Source: JBBDJG01 sp040880005 (GTDB taxonomy: Bacteria; Actinomycetota; Thermoleophilia; Solirubrobacterales; JBBDJG01). From it: a stretch of DNA of 15,812 bases. Shown here piece by piece: positions 1-8,300 of the stretch; position 1 is the stretch's first letter, and the number at the start of each line of letters is the position of its first letter. A program made the position numbers and the translations under genes. Under the pieces are notes generated by a model. It had not been told where the DNA came from. It did not search any database and saw only the letters and a program-made list of their open reading frames with translations. The stretch spans positions 1-15,812 of the forward strand of contig JBBDJG010000030.1 of the NCBI GenBank assembly GCA_040880005.1, read 5' to 3'.

Positions 1-151
1 ACACCGGTAAGGTGCTCGTGGCATGAGGTCGCGGATCAATCGGAGCGAGTACTAGTCCCCCCAGTACGACGAACCATGCGAGCTGATGATTCTGCTTGAG
101 AATCCCCCAGCTCTTCTTGGTCAACTCCCAACCCTGGCGCATGCGGCGCAT
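1..151 (-). CDS. Partial N-terminus of a putative membrane protein, possibly DUF6159-like
   Basis: This is the first 50 codons of a leftward gene cut by the window edge. The ATG at 151-149 is preceded by a very good ribosome binding site (AAGGAG, five bases upstream), which is the main support for it being real. The predicted start reads MRRMRQGWELTKKSWGILKQ, followed by NHQLAWFVVLGGLVLAPI. A short basic leader, a GWELTKKSW motif and then a hydrophobic segment resemble the N-terminus of DUF6159-type membrane proteins. That match is from memory and was not searched. After about residue 37 the sequence turns polar (DPRPHATSTLPV), which is odd for a transmembrane segment and could reflect a frameshift or error near the contig end. 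Function is unknown. It lies 104 bp downstream of the cupin gene in the same orientation. Confidence 0.55.
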   Translation of the reverse strand, partial: MRRMRQGWELTKKSWGILKQNHQLAWFVVLGGLVLAPIDPRPHATSTLPV

Positions 152-255
152 CTGAACTCCTTTGTCGGCTCCCTAAGCGTTACGGGCAGAAATCGTCAGA
201 TCCGGCTGCCGGCTTGAGCGCCGCTAGACGCCATGGGCGTGCGGGCTCGGGCACG

Positions 256-624
256 TCAGGCCCAGTCCATGGCCTGATAGCCGCTCGAGCGCGGCGCCGA
301 CACGATCATCAGCGTCGCGGGCTCGTCGCCATTGTTGACGACCGTGCGGCGCAGCTCGGGATCGAGACGCACGAACGTCCCCGGCTGAGCGGGATGCTTC
401 TCGCCCTCGATGACGATCGTCGGGCTTCCGCTCACGATGTAGAAGAGCTCCTCCTGGTCACGGTCCAGCTCGTCGTGCTCGGGGAGGTCGTCTCCCGGCG
501 CCAGTTCGACCATGTTGATGCCGAACGACTGGATGCCCAGCGAGCGGCGAACCAGCACCCACTTGCCGAACTCGCGATCCAGCTCGCTCGAGTCCTTGAT
601 CGTGAATCCGCTTGTCTGCGCCAA
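256..624 (-). CDS. Single-domain cupin protein
   Basis: This 122-residue protein has the compact beta-rich pattern of a small RmlC-like cupin. The start is TTG at 624-622, supported by an AGGAGG site seven bases upstream. Cupin motif 1 is visible around residues 43-66 (PGDDLPEH, then EELFYIVSG), with His50 and Glu58/59. Motif 2 is around residues 77-98 (HPAQPGTFV, then RRTVVNNG). The usual second His of motif 1 and the His of motif 2 are not in their normal places, so the canonical metal site is incomplete. The protein could be a binding or sensor cupin rather than a dioxygenase or isomerase. There is no signal peptide or membrane segment, so it is probably cytoplasmic. It diverges from pgsA across about 87 bp, and the partial membrane-protein gene follows it on the same strand. 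The fold is well supported, but substrate and role cannot be read from sequence. Confidence 0.85.
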   Translation of the reverse strand: MAQTSGFTIKDSSELDREFGKWVLVRRSLGIQSFGINMVELAPGDDLPEHDELDRDQEELFYIVSGSPTIVIEGEKHPAQPGTFVRLDPELRRTVVNNGDEPATLMIVSAPRSSGYQAMDWA

Positions 625-711
625 GTTTGGTCCTCCTGTCGATGGCTGCCGTTGCGGGCGTGAATCGTAGTGGACCTTCCAGCCTGCGGCGCGCTTTGCG
701 GGGAGCTATCT

Positions 712-1305
712 TTGCCCAAGCTCATGTTTGCGCTCAACGCTCCGAATCTGCTGACGGTTCTGCGAATCCTGCTGGTGCCGGTCGTCGTCGTGGCGCTGCT
801 GGAGGAAACGCCCAACGCCGACGCGCTGGCGGCGATCGTGTTCACGGTGGCCGCTCTGACCGACGGCCTCGACGGTTACATCGCCCGCTCACGCGGTGCG
901 GTGACCACGTTCGGCAAACTGATGGATCCGCTTGCGGACAAGCTGTTGATCATTGCGCCGCTGATCTCGCTCGTGTCGCTCGGTCGAGTCGAGCCGTGGG
1001 TCGCGATGGTGATCATCGCGCGCGAGTTTGCCGTGACGGCGTTGCGCATGGTCGCCGTCGAGCAGGGAGTGGTCATTCCAGCGACGGTGATGGGCAAGGC
1101 GAAGACGGTCACGCAGATCGCGGCGATCCTCGCGCTGATCGCGTTCACGCCGACCCCGGCCTGGGTTGACGCGATCGTCTATCTGGCGGTGGCGACGACC
1201 ATCATCTCCGGCGCGGACTACTTCTTTGGCCTGCGCAGGCGCATCGAGGAGGCGCGTCGCGAGAGGTCGCGCGGCGATCGTGCCAGCCCCGACTCCGCGT
1301 CTTGA
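712..1305 (+). CDS. pgsA: CDP-diacylglycerol-glycerol-3-phosphate 3-phosphatidyltransferase (PGP synthase)
   Basis: This is a membrane enzyme of phospholipid synthesis: CDP-diacylglycerol plus glycerol 3-phosphate gives phosphatidylglycerophosphate plus CMP. The CDP-alcohol phosphotransferase signature is complete at residues 51-76 (Asp51, Asp54, Gly55, Ala58, Arg59, Gly68, Asp72, Asp76). The N-terminus NAPNLLTVLRILLVPVVVV is typical of PgsA and forms the first membrane helix, with several more hydrophobic segments to about residue 180. I chose the TTG at 712 because GGGAG lies six bases upstream. The ATG at 724 is a possible alternative without a well-placed site, and the frame is open back to a GTG at 670. 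The length of 197 residues fits the family. The C-terminus is basic and polar. The gene converges on folE2 and the two are separated by a hairpin. A related CDP-alcohol transferase with another acceptor is possible but less likely. Confidence 0.9.
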   Translation: MPKLMFALNAPNLLTVLRILLVPVVVVALLEETPNADALAAIVFTVAALTDGLDGYIARSRGAVTTFGKLMDPLADKLLIIAPLISLVSLGRVEPWVAMVIIAREFAVTALRMVAVEQGVVIPATVMGKAKTVTQIAAILALIAFTPTPAWVDAIVYLAVATTIISGADYFFGLRRRIEEARRERSRGDRASPDSAS

Positions 1306-1336
1306 GCGCACATTGGCTCGTCGCGATCGAGATCAC

Positions 1337-1364
1337 ACTTAACCCCGTCATAGGGGGTTAAAGT
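1337..1364. terminator. Bidirectional hairpin between convergent pgsA and folE2
   Basis: TTAACCCC at 1339-1346 pairs perfectly with GGGGTTAA at 1354-1361 across a seven-base loop. The stem continues as AC/GT if one A is bulged. The hairpin sits in the 83-bp gap between two convergent genes, where a shared terminator is expected. No long T tract follows on either strand, although the A/T-rich stem ends provide short ones, so termination strength is uncertain. Confidence 0.6.
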
Positions 1365-1388
1365 CGAACTCGTCGGTGGGACGAACCG

Positions 1389-2390
1389 CTAGCGCTCGAG
1401 CCACTCCCGCATCGTGACTTGACGGGTCGAACGGCGACCGGTCTCCAGCTCATCGCGCAGCTCGCTCGCGAGGCCGTGGCGCTCGGCCACGACGTTGTGC
1501 TGGTGGATCGTCTCGAAGTTCTCCTGGCGCGCCATCACGAAGGCGTGGTCGTCGAGGTCGTCGAATGCATCAAGGGTGCCGCGCACCATCTCGCGCACGC
1601 AGTCCTCGACGAAGCGTGGCCGGCGATGGGCCTTCTCGACCACGGCCCGCTCGTCGGAGCGCTTCATCAGCTCGAAGATCTCCGAGCTCATCGAGCTTTC
1701 CACGATGCGGAGCAGCGTCTCCGCGCGCACGTCGCGCTCGCAATCCTCGGGACAGCCGAGGTAGAGCGTGCCAAGCCCACGTTGATTGTGGGTCGCGACC
1801 GGAACGGCTTCGAACACGCGCTCGATCTCGTCGTCGGTGAAGCCCTGCTCGACCAGACGCTCCCGCGAGGCTTCCGCGACCAGCTCCTGGGCGCAGGGAC
1901 AGGCGGTGATGCCCTGCGCCTGAACTCCGACGAGCTGGCGCACACCTTGCTGCGATGCGACGGCGGTGCCGATCAGGGTGTACAGCTCCTGAGTTTGCTT
2001 GTTCGAAACCGGAGTCAGCTTGTGCTCGGGATAGCGTGCCTCGATCGTGACCTCGGCGCGAAGCCCTTGCTGGCGCTCGCGAACCCGCTGGGCGATGTGT
2101 GAGGCGAGCGTCTCGGCCTTGAGCGCTTCGCCGATCACGACCTCGTCGATCGCCTCGTTGACGACCTCCTCGAAGCGCGACATGTGCACGCCCATCTGGT
2201 CCGGATTCAGATCGACGTAGCACTCGAGATTGGCGTGATAGAGCTGTTCGGAGTCGTTGACCGATACACGGAGGATCTTCTCGACGCCCGTCACGCCAAC
2301 CCGCGACAGGCTCATACGCGTGGCCGGCCGGCGTGCCTGGACGTCGGGCGGGGAGACGCTCACGGATGGGCTGGCGAAGTCGGCGAACAT
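1389..2390 (-). CDS. folE2: GTP cyclohydrolase of the FolE2/MptA family
   Basis: This 333-residue enzyme is predicted to open the GTP imidazole ring in the first step of folate-type pterin synthesis. Bacterial FolE2 makes 7,8-dihydroneopterin triphosphate, and archaeal MptA makes the cyclic phosphate. Family motifs include SLSRVGVTGVEKIL (27-40), GVHMSR (67-72), QGITACPCAQ (159-168, holding the expected active-site cysteines Cys164/Cys166), THNQRG (200-205), EIFELMKR (237-244) and AHRRPRFVEDCVREM (254-268). The ITACPCAQ and THNQRG wording looks closer to archaeal MptA than to proteobacterial FolE2. The ATG at 2390 has no Shine-Dalgarno sequence. The DVQARRPATR segment just after it is family-like, so a much later start is unlikely. 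The gene diverges from the sigma factor gene. Family assignment is firm, while the exact product is an inference. Confidence 0.93.
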   Translation of the reverse strand: MFADFASPSVSVSPPDVQARRPATRMSLSRVGVTGVEKILRVSVNDSEQLYHANLECYVDLNPDQMGVHMSRFEEVVNEAIDEVVIGEALKAETLASHIAQRVRERQQGLRAEVTIEARYPEHKLTPVSNKQTQELYTLIGTAVASQQGVRQLVGVQAQGITACPCAQELVAEASRERLVEQGFTDDEIERVFEAVPVATHNQRGLGTLYLGCPEDCERDVRAETLLRIVESSMSSEIFELMKRSDERAVVEKAHRRPRFVEDCVREMVRGTLDAFDDLDDHAFVMARQENFETIHQHNVVAERHGLASELRDELETGRRSTRQVTMREWLER

Positions 2391-2393
2391 GGA

Positions 2394-2423
2394 CAGACAA
2401 GACTAGCGGCAGAGGTCTATAAT
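2394..2423 (+). promoter_or_regulatory. Candidate promoter of the sigma factor gene
   Basis: A perfect TATAAT lies at 2418-2423. CAGACA at 2394-2399 matches four of six consensus -35 bases with an 18-base spacer. It lies in the divergent folE2/sigma gap and would give a leader of about 165 nt before the ATG at 2596. This is a motif match only. Confidence 0.4.
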
Positions 2424-2524
2424 CACGCCACGGTTCAGGTGCCAGCTGCATCGTTGGATTCGCAGCCTCGAGGCCCAGCCCTTCGCGGTCTATGCCGCGG
2501 CAAGTTTTGGTCGACATACAGGTC

Positions 2525-2567
2525 GCGCCGAGCAAGGCGCAGGGGATGGATGTCCGGTCACCGGACA
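2525..2567 (+). promoter_or_regulatory. Two adjacent inverted repeats in the sigma factor leader
   Basis: GCGCC (2525-2529) pairs with GGCGC (2536-2540) around a six-base loop. Eleven bases later TGTCCGGT (2551-2558) and ACCGGACA (2560-2567) form a perfect dyad around a single central C, or a 7-bp hairpin with a TCA loop in RNA. The second repeat ends 28 bases before the sigma factor start codon. It could be a protein operator in DNA or a hairpin affecting translation of the mRNA. No specific regulator is implied by the sequence. Confidence 0.5.
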
Positions 2568-2595
2568 CGGTCTTGACTGAAGCGAGGGCTGGAGG

Positions 2596-3702
2596 ATGAG
2601 CAAAGAGAACGTCCTGATGGTGGACGCTACGGCGTTCGCGGAGATCGAAGAGCTACGCGACCTGATCGGAGTGGGTCAGGAGCGAGGCTTCCTCGCGAAT
2701 GAGGAGTTGTCGGCGCGCATCGAGGAGTTCGACCTCTCCGACCATCAAGTGAAGGAGCTGTACGCGCACCTCGTCAACCTGGGTGTCGAGGTGGTTTCGC
2801 GCGATCCGGTCACATCCAATGGCGCAGTACTCCCCCCCCGGCCGGCGAAGAAGCCCGAACTGGATCTGACGGTGGAGCCGAGCCTCGACTCGCTGCGCCT
2901 GTACCTGCGCTCGATCGGAAAGGTGGAACTGCTGAGCGCCGGCGAGGAGGTGGCGCTCGCCAAGCGGATCGAGCGCGGCGACATGCACGCCAAGGAGGCG
3001 ATGGTCAAGGCCAACCTGCGGCTCGTGGTCTCGATCGCGAAGGGCTATTTGGGCCGCGGGCTGACGTTCCTCGACCTGATCCAGGAGGGATCGCTGGGCC
3101 TGATCCGCGCGGTCGAGAAGTTCGACTACCGGCGCGGCTACAAGTTCTCGACTTACGCGACTTGGTGGATCCGCCAAGCGGTCTCGCGCGCGATCGCCGA
3201 CAAGGCCCGCACGATCCGCATCCCCGTGCACATGGTCGAGAAGCTCAACAAGGTCGTGCAGGTGGAACGCCAGCTCGTGCAGAAGCTGGGCCGCGACCCG
3301 ACTCCGGAGGAGATCGCGGTCGAGTTGACCTGTTCGGCGCAGGAGGTGCGAGACGTGCTGCGCGTCGCGCAGCTGCCGATATCGCTCGAGAAGCCGATCG
3401 GGGAGGAAGAGGACTCGGCCCTGGGCGACTTCGTCGAGGACGAGACCGCCGAGTCCCCGTTCGAGACCGCGACCGTGGTCATGCAGCGCGAGGACGTCCA
3501 CAGGGCCTTGGAGGCACTGCCCGACCGCGAGCGCCATGTCATCGAGATGCGATATGGCCTCACCGGCGCGCAACCGCGGACGCTCGAGGAAGTCGGTCGC
3601 GCGTTCGGCGTCACGCGCGAGCGCATTCGCCAGATCGAGAACAACACATTGAAGAAGCTCCAGAAGCTGCCCGAAGCGCAGCGGCTGCGCGACATCGCCT
3701 AG
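2596..3702 (+). CDS. rpoD: Primary-type RNA polymerase sigma factor (sigma-70 group 1, RpoD/SigA)
   Basis: This 368-residue protein directs core RNA polymerase to promoters. Regions run in order: a 1.1-like helical domain (about 12-70), a linker, region 1.2 (DSLRLYLRSIGKVELLSAGEE, from 98), and region 2 (134-212). Region 2 includes DLIQEGSLGLIRAVEKFDYR and KFSTYATWWIRQAVSRAIAD, which carry core binding, -10 melting and recognition. Region 3 spans about 213-285 and region 4 about 296-368, with its helix-turn-helix near 329-355 (TLEEVGRAFGVTRERIRQIE). Region 1.1 points to the housekeeping group rather than an alternative sigma. Its N-terminus is short compared with the long extended SigA/HrdB proteins of many actinobacteria. 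GGAGG touches the ATG directly, and a better-spaced GAGGG lies at 2584-2588. A C8 run at 2832-2839 falls in the linker between regions 1.1 and 1.2. A paralogue in this genome cannot be excluded. Confidence 0.93.
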   Translation: MSKENVLMVDATAFAEIEELRDLIGVGQERGFLANEELSARIEEFDLSDHQVKELYAHLVNLGVEVVSRDPVTSNGAVLPPRPAKKPELDLTVEPSLDSLRLYLRSIGKVELLSAGEEVALAKRIERGDMHAKEAMVKANLRLVVSIAKGYLGRGLTFLDLIQEGSLGLIRAVEKFDYRRGYKFSTYATWWIRQAVSRAIADKARTIRIPVHMVEKLNKVVQVERQLVQKLGRDPTPEEIAVELTCSAQEVRDVLRVAQLPISLEKPIGEEEDSALGDFVEDETAESPFETATVVMQREDVHRALEALPDRERHVIEMRYGLTGAQPRTLEEVGRAFGVTRERIRQIENNTLKKLQKLPEAQRLRDIA

Positions 3703-3740
3703 GTACCGGGCAAAGGCCGCGGGTCGGCAAGCGCGCTCAT

Positions 3741-3746
3741 TAAACT
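3741..3746 (+). promoter_or_regulatory. Candidate -10 element for the tRNA-Tyr transcript
   Basis: TAAACT lies 15 bases before the first base of tRNA-Tyr, a suitable distance for a -10 element. No convincing -35 hexamer is visible upstream. The tRNAs could also be co-transcribed from the sigma factor gene, because I see no terminator between 3703 and 3760. Confidence 0.3.
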
Positions 3747-3760
3747 GGGCGAAGTCACGC

Positions 3761-3842
3761 GGGGGAGTGCCCGAGCGGCCAAAGGGAGCGCACTGTAAAT
3801 GCGCCGGCTCAGCCTACGGAGGTTCGAATCCTCCCTCCCCCA
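3761..3842 (+). tRNA. tRNA-Tyr (anticodon GTA)
   Basis: This is an 82-nt class II tRNA. The acceptor stem GGGGGAG (3761-3767) pairs with CTCCCCC (3835-3841), and A3842 is the discriminator. The anticodon stem GCGCA/TGCGC encloses CTGTAAA, placing GTA at 3795-3797. A long variable arm (GGCT/AGCC) is present, as expected for bacterial tRNA-Tyr. The T arm GGAGG-TTCGAAT-CCTCC ends at 3834. CCA is not encoded. It lies 31 bp upstream of tRNA-Thr. Confidence 0.95.
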
Positions 3843-3872
3843 CTGCGACCGGCGCTACAGTGGTCGCGCAGC

Positions 3873-3945
3873 GCCCGGATAGCTCAGTTGGTAGAGCACC
3901 TCCATGGTAAGGAGGGGGTCGTCGGTTCGAGTCCGACTCCGGGCT
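3873..3945 (+). tRNA. tRNA-Thr (anticodon GGT)
   Basis: This is a 73-nt class I tRNA. The acceptor stem GCCCGGA (3873-3879) pairs with TCCGGGC (3938-3944), and T3945 is the discriminator. The D arm is GCTC-AGTTGGTA-GAGC. The anticodon stem CCTCC/GGAGG encloses ATGGTAA, placing GGT at 3906-3908. The T arm is GTCGG-TTCGAGT-CCGAC. CCA is not encoded. The gene marks the left border of the nitrate cassette, and narK starts 110 bp downstream. Confidence 0.96.
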
Positions 3946-4054
3946 TCGCGTCGCGGCTCTGATACCGGTCGTGGGCTGCGGTCCCCGCGATGTTTGAGCG
4001 CTTCGGGGTTGGGAACTGCGCCTAACTACGGTCCGGCTTCCGGGTGGAACCCCG

Positions 4055-5335
4055 ATGGACGCGACGGGGTCCGATGGAAAACTCCAGGCCGTGAACGACC
4101 CCACCGGCCCTGCAGTCGAGCCTCGGCAGAACAACTGGGCGGCCCTCGTCCTCGGCACGCTCGCGTTCATGTCGTGCTTCTACGCCTGGGCTCTGCTCGG
4201 CCCGCTCGGCCCGGATCTGCAGGACGAGTTGGGAATCTCCGACTTCGAGCTTGCCCTGGCGGTTTCGATCCCGGTGGTGCTGGGCTCACTGATGCGGGTG
4301 CCGATCGGAATCCTCACCGACCGCCACGGCGGGCGGCGAGTGTTCACGGTGCTGATGGCATTCGTGCCGCTGCCCTTGATCGCGCTTGCGTTGACGGCCG
4401 CCGAGTCCTACGCCGCGGTGCTGGTGTTCGGCTTCCTGCTCGGGTTCGCCGGCGCTTCGTTCGCGATCGGGATCCCGTTCGTGAGCAAGTGGTTCCCACC
4501 CGAGCGCCAGGGCATGGTGCTGGGCATCTACGGCATGGGGATGGGAGGAACGGTGCTGGCCGGGCTGACGGCGCCGCGGATCGTGGACGCAACCTCGCTG
4601 GCGGTTCCCTTCTGGATCGCGGCCGGCGTGCTTGCGGTGATGGCCGTCGTGTTCTGGACGGCCGCACGCGACGCACCGGGTGCGACGAGCGGGGCGAGCA
4701 AGTCGCTCATTGCTCCGCTGCGCGTCTTTCGCGAGCCGGGTGCGGGGCGCGCATGGGCGTTGACGCTGTTCTACTTCATGGCGTTCGGCGGCTTCGTGGC
4801 GATGTTCATCTTCCTGCCCAAGCTGCTGGTCAGCGTGCACGACCTGAGCAAGCCCGACGCGGGAACCCGTGCGGCCGGCTTTGCGTTGCTCGCCGTGCTC
4901 GCGAGGCCGACCGGCGGTGTGCTGTCCGACCGAATCGGAGCGCGCACCATCCTCAACGTGAGCTTCGCCGGTACCGCTGCCTGCGCGCTCGGGCTCGCGC
5001 TGACCTATGAGTCGATGGTGCCACTGACGATCTTTTGCCTGAGTGCCGCGGTCATGCTGGGGCTCGGGACCGGCGCCGTGTTCAAGCTGGTGGCCGAGTG
5101 GTTCCCGGCGCAGGTGGGCACCGTCACGGGTGTCGTCGGAGCCGCCGGCGGCCTGGGTGGCTTCTTCCCGCCTCTGGTGATGACCCTCGTCAAGACCTGG
5201 ACGGGCACGTATCTGCTCGGCTTCCTGCTGATGGGCGTCGTGGCGCTCGTTTGCCTGGCGGTCCTGGCGGGAATCCGCCGCGAACGCCCGGAGCCGGTTT
5301 CCGCGTCCGCGGTGAGCGGTACAGCTACCGGCTGA
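4055..5335 (+). CDS. narK: Nitrate/nitrite transporter, MFS (NarK family)
   Basis: This 426-residue inner-membrane transporter of the major facilitator superfamily has about 12 hydrophobic segments between residues 28 and 407. It is predicted to import nitrate and/or export nitrite for the downstream reductase. Glycine-rich family motifs are visible: GIYGMGMGGTVLAG (157-170), near helix 5, and GVVGAAGGLGGFFPP (359-373), near helix 11. Arg81 (GSLMRVPIG) and Arg284 (VLARPTGG) occupy the places of the two substrate-binding arginines of E. coli NarK. The MFS loop motif LTDRHGGRR is at 87-95. The ATG at 4055 has only a weak GGGTGG upstream, and a GTG at 4091 is an alternative. The stop codon overlaps the narG start (TGATG), which indicates translational coupling. 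No FNR-like or clear promoter sequence is visible in the 109 bp after tRNA-Thr. The direction of transport is inferred. Confidence 0.93.
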   Translation: MDATGSDGKLQAVNDPTGPAVEPRQNNWAALVLGTLAFMSCFYAWALLGPLGPDLQDELGISDFELALAVSIPVVLGSLMRVPIGILTDRHGGRRVFTVLMAFVPLPLIALALTAAESYAAVLVFGFLLGFAGASFAIGIPFVSKWFPPERQGMVLGIYGMGMGGTVLAGLTAPRIVDATSLAVPFWIAAGVLAVMAVVFWTAARDAPGATSGASKSLIAPLRVFREPGAGRAWALTLFYFMAFGGFVAMFIFLPKLLVSVHDLSKPDAGTRAAGFALLAVLARPTGGVLSDRIGARTILNVSFAGTAACALGLALTYESMVPLTIFCLSAAVMLGLGTGAVFKLVAEWFPAQVGTVTGVVGAAGGLGGFFPPLVMTLVKTWTGTYLLGFLLMGVVALVCLAVLAGIRRERPEPVSASAVSGTATG

Positions 5336-8300
5336 TGAGCCGGCAGCACTCACCGATTCTCGAAGCTCACGAATTCTTCCGCCGCGGCCCCGCCAACGAG
5401 GAAGGCTGGAGCATGCTGATCGGGCGCGGTCGGGGATGGGAGTCTGCCTACCGCGATCGCTGGAGCCACGACAAGGTCGTTCGCTCGACTCACGGTGTCA
5501 ACTGCACGGGCTCCTGCTCCTGGAACGTGTACGTCAAGGAAGGCATCATCACGTGGGAGACGCAAGCGGTCGACTATCCCGAGACCGCACCCGACATGCC
5601 CAACCACGAGCCGCGCGGATGCCCGCGCGGGGCTTCGTTTTCCTGGTACACGTACTCGCCAATACGCCTCAAGTATCCGTACGTGCGCGGCAGCCTGCTC
5701 GAGATGTACCGCGAGCTGCGCGCCGAGCTGGGCGATCCGGTCGACGCATGGCAGGCGATAGTCGAAGACCCGGAACGCTCGCGCACCTACAAGTCACAGC
5801 GCGGCAAGGGCGGCTTCGTGCGCGCTTCCTGGGACGAGGCGGCTGAGCTGGTGGCCGCGGCCAACGTCTACACGATCAAGCAGTACGGGCCGGACCGCAT
5901 CTACGGCTTCACGCCTCTGCCGGCGATGTCGCCGGTCTCGTTCGCGTCGGGGAGTCGTTTCATCAGCCTGATCGGCGGATCGCTGCTGAGCTTCTACGAC
6001 TGGTACGCGGACCTGCCGCCGGCCTCGCCGCAGACCTTCGGAGACCAGACCGATGTACCCGAGTCAGCCGACTGGTGGAACGCGAGCTACCTGATGCTCT
6101 GGGGCTCGAACCTGCCGATGACGCGCACACCCGACGCTCACTTCATGACGGAGGCCCGCTATCGCGGTCAGAAGGTCGTGGTCGTTTCGCCCGACTACTC
6201 CGACCACGCCAAGTTCGCCGACGACTGGCTGCCGGCCTCGCCCGGCACCGACGCTGCGCTGGCGATGTCGATGGGGCACGTGATCCTGAAGGAGTTCTAC
6301 GTCGATCGCCAGGTGCCCGCCTTCACCGACTACGTGCGCAGCTTCACCGACCTGCCGATGCTCGTCACGCTGGGCAAGCGGGGCGACGCTTACCAGGCCG
6401 ACCGTTTCCTGACCGCATCTGACCTGGGCGACGAGTCCGAGAACGCCGACTGGAAGACCGTGGTGTTCGACGAGGCGACGGGCAAGCCGGCGGTGCCGAA
6501 CGGCTCGGTCGGCCACCGCTACGGCGAGCAGGGCGAAGGCAAGTGGAATCTCGAGCTGAACGGGATCGAGCCGGCGCTGTCGCTGCTGGGCCATCACAAC
6601 GAGGCGGTCGCGGTCGATCTTGCCCGCTTCGACATCGGTGAGACCGAGGGCGGCACGACGATGCGCCGCGGCGTTCCGGTGATCGAGATCGGTGGCAGGC
6701 TCGTCACGACCGTGTTCGACCTGATGCTCGCCAACTACGGCGTCGCACGCGACGGTCTTCCGGGCGATTGGCCGAGCGACTACGAGGACGCGTCGGTGCC
6801 CTACACGCCAGCTTGGCAGGAGCCGATCACCGGAGTCGACGCGCGGGTCGCGATCAAGGTGGCGCGTGAGTTCGCCCGCAACGCCGAGCAAAGCGGCGGC
6901 CGCTCGATGATCTGCATGGGGGCGGGCACCAACCACTGGTTCAACTCCGACCAGACCTACCGCTCTTTCATAGCGATGCTCCTGCTGTGTGGCTGCGTCG
7001 GCCGCAACGGCGGCGGCTGGGCCCACTACGTCGGGCAGGAGAAGATCCGCACGTTCTCGGGTTGGGCGATGACCGCCTTCGGACTCGATTGGTCGCGCCC
7101 GCCGCGCCAAGCACAGGGCACGACCGCCTACTACGCGGCCTCGGACCAGTGGCGCTATGAACGAGTCCCCCCGTCCGAGCACGCGTCTCCGTTGGGCAAG
7201 GGGCTGTTCGAAGGCAAGCACACGATCGACTGCTACGCGAAGGCCGCCCGCATGGGTTGGATGCCGTCCTACCCGAGCTTCGATCTCAATTCGCTCGAGC
7301 TTGCCGACGAGGCTGCCAGGGAGGGATTGGACCCGAAGGACTACGTCGTGCGCGAGCTTCGCGAGGGTCGGCTGAAGTTCGCAGTCGAGGATCCCGACGC
7401 TCCCGAGAACTTCCCGCGCGTGTTCTTCGTCTGGCGTTCCAATCTGATGGGCTCCTCCGCGAAGGGCCACGAGTTCTTCCTGCGCCACTTCCTGGGGGCG
7501 ACCGGTGACTCGGCGATGGCGGAGGAAACTCCGCCCGAGCTGCGCCCGCGCGATGTCGCCTGGCGCGACGAGGCACCCAAAGGCAAGCTCGATTTGCTCG
7601 TGAACCTCGACTTCCGCATGACGTCGACGGGCATGCACTCCGACGTCGTGTTGCCGGCAGCGACCTGGTACGAGAAGTACGACCTCTCGATGACCGACAT
7701 GCACCCGTTCGTGCACGCGTTCAATCAGGCGATACCGCCGCCCTGGGAAGCTCGCAGCGACTGGGACATCTTCGGGACGATTTCCGGCGTGTTCGCCGAT
7801 CTCGCCAAGGACCACCTCGGTGCACGCACCGATGTCGTTGCGACTCCGATCCTGCACGACTCGCCCGGCGAGATCGCCCAGCCGCACGGCAAGGTGCGCG
7901 ACTGGAAGCTCGGCGAGTGCGAGCCCGTCCCGGGCAAGACGATGCCCAACCTGGCCGTCGTGGAGCGCGACTACGGAGCGGTGGCCGAGAAGTGGGCGGC
8001 GCTCGGGCCGCTGGCCGAGAAGCTCGGGTCGGCCACCAAGGGCGCGAGCTGGAAGCCGGTCGAGGAGGTCGAGTGGCTCGGCGAGAAAAACGGAATCGTG
8101 CGCGGGGGCGTGGCCGACGGCCGGCCGCTGCTGGAACGCCCCGAGCATGTCGCCGAGGCAGTCCTTGCGTTGTCGGGAACGACCAACGGCCACATCGCGA
8201 TCGAGGGCTTCAGATCGCTGGAGAAACGCACCGGCCTGCCGCTTGCGGACCTGGCGGCTTCGCGCGCGGACGAGCACATCACCTTTCACGACACGCAGGT

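Noticed and set aside
180..255. Terminator after the cupin gene (CCGG-CTG-CCGG)
   Set aside because: It is only a four-base stem with a three-base loop and no T tract, not distinguishable from chance in GC-rich DNA.
214..663. Rightward open frame opposite the cupin gene
   Set aside because: It has an Arg-rich translation and no ribosome binding site, whereas the cupin on the minus strand has family motifs and AGGAGG.
2391..2450. Zur box upstream of folE2
   Set aside because: folE2 is zinc-regulated in some bacteria, but I see no Zur-like A/T-rich palindrome here.
2653..3573. 306-codon open frame antisense to the sigma factor gene
   Set aside because: It is a shadow frame; the sigma factor domains on the plus strand explain the sequence.
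3946..4054. FNR- or NarL-type operator upstream of narK
   Set aside because: I looked for TTGAT-N4-ATCAA and clustered NarL heptamers and saw neither. Regulation of the cassette cannot be read from this gap.
3814..4170. Leftward open frame of 118 codons across the tRNA genes (ends in GEGGFEPP)
   Set aside because: It is the reverse translation of tRNA-Tyr and tRNA-Thr. Peptides such as SDSNRRPPPYHGGALPTELS are a familiar spurious product of tRNA loci.
5035..5334. Upstream extension of narG by 100 codons
   Set aside because: It lies entirely within narK and is not NarG-like. The ATG at 5335 gives the normal N-terminus.
4286..5353. 355-codon open frame antisense to narK
   Set aside because: It has a biased Arg/Gln/His composition and fully overlaps a clear transporter gene.
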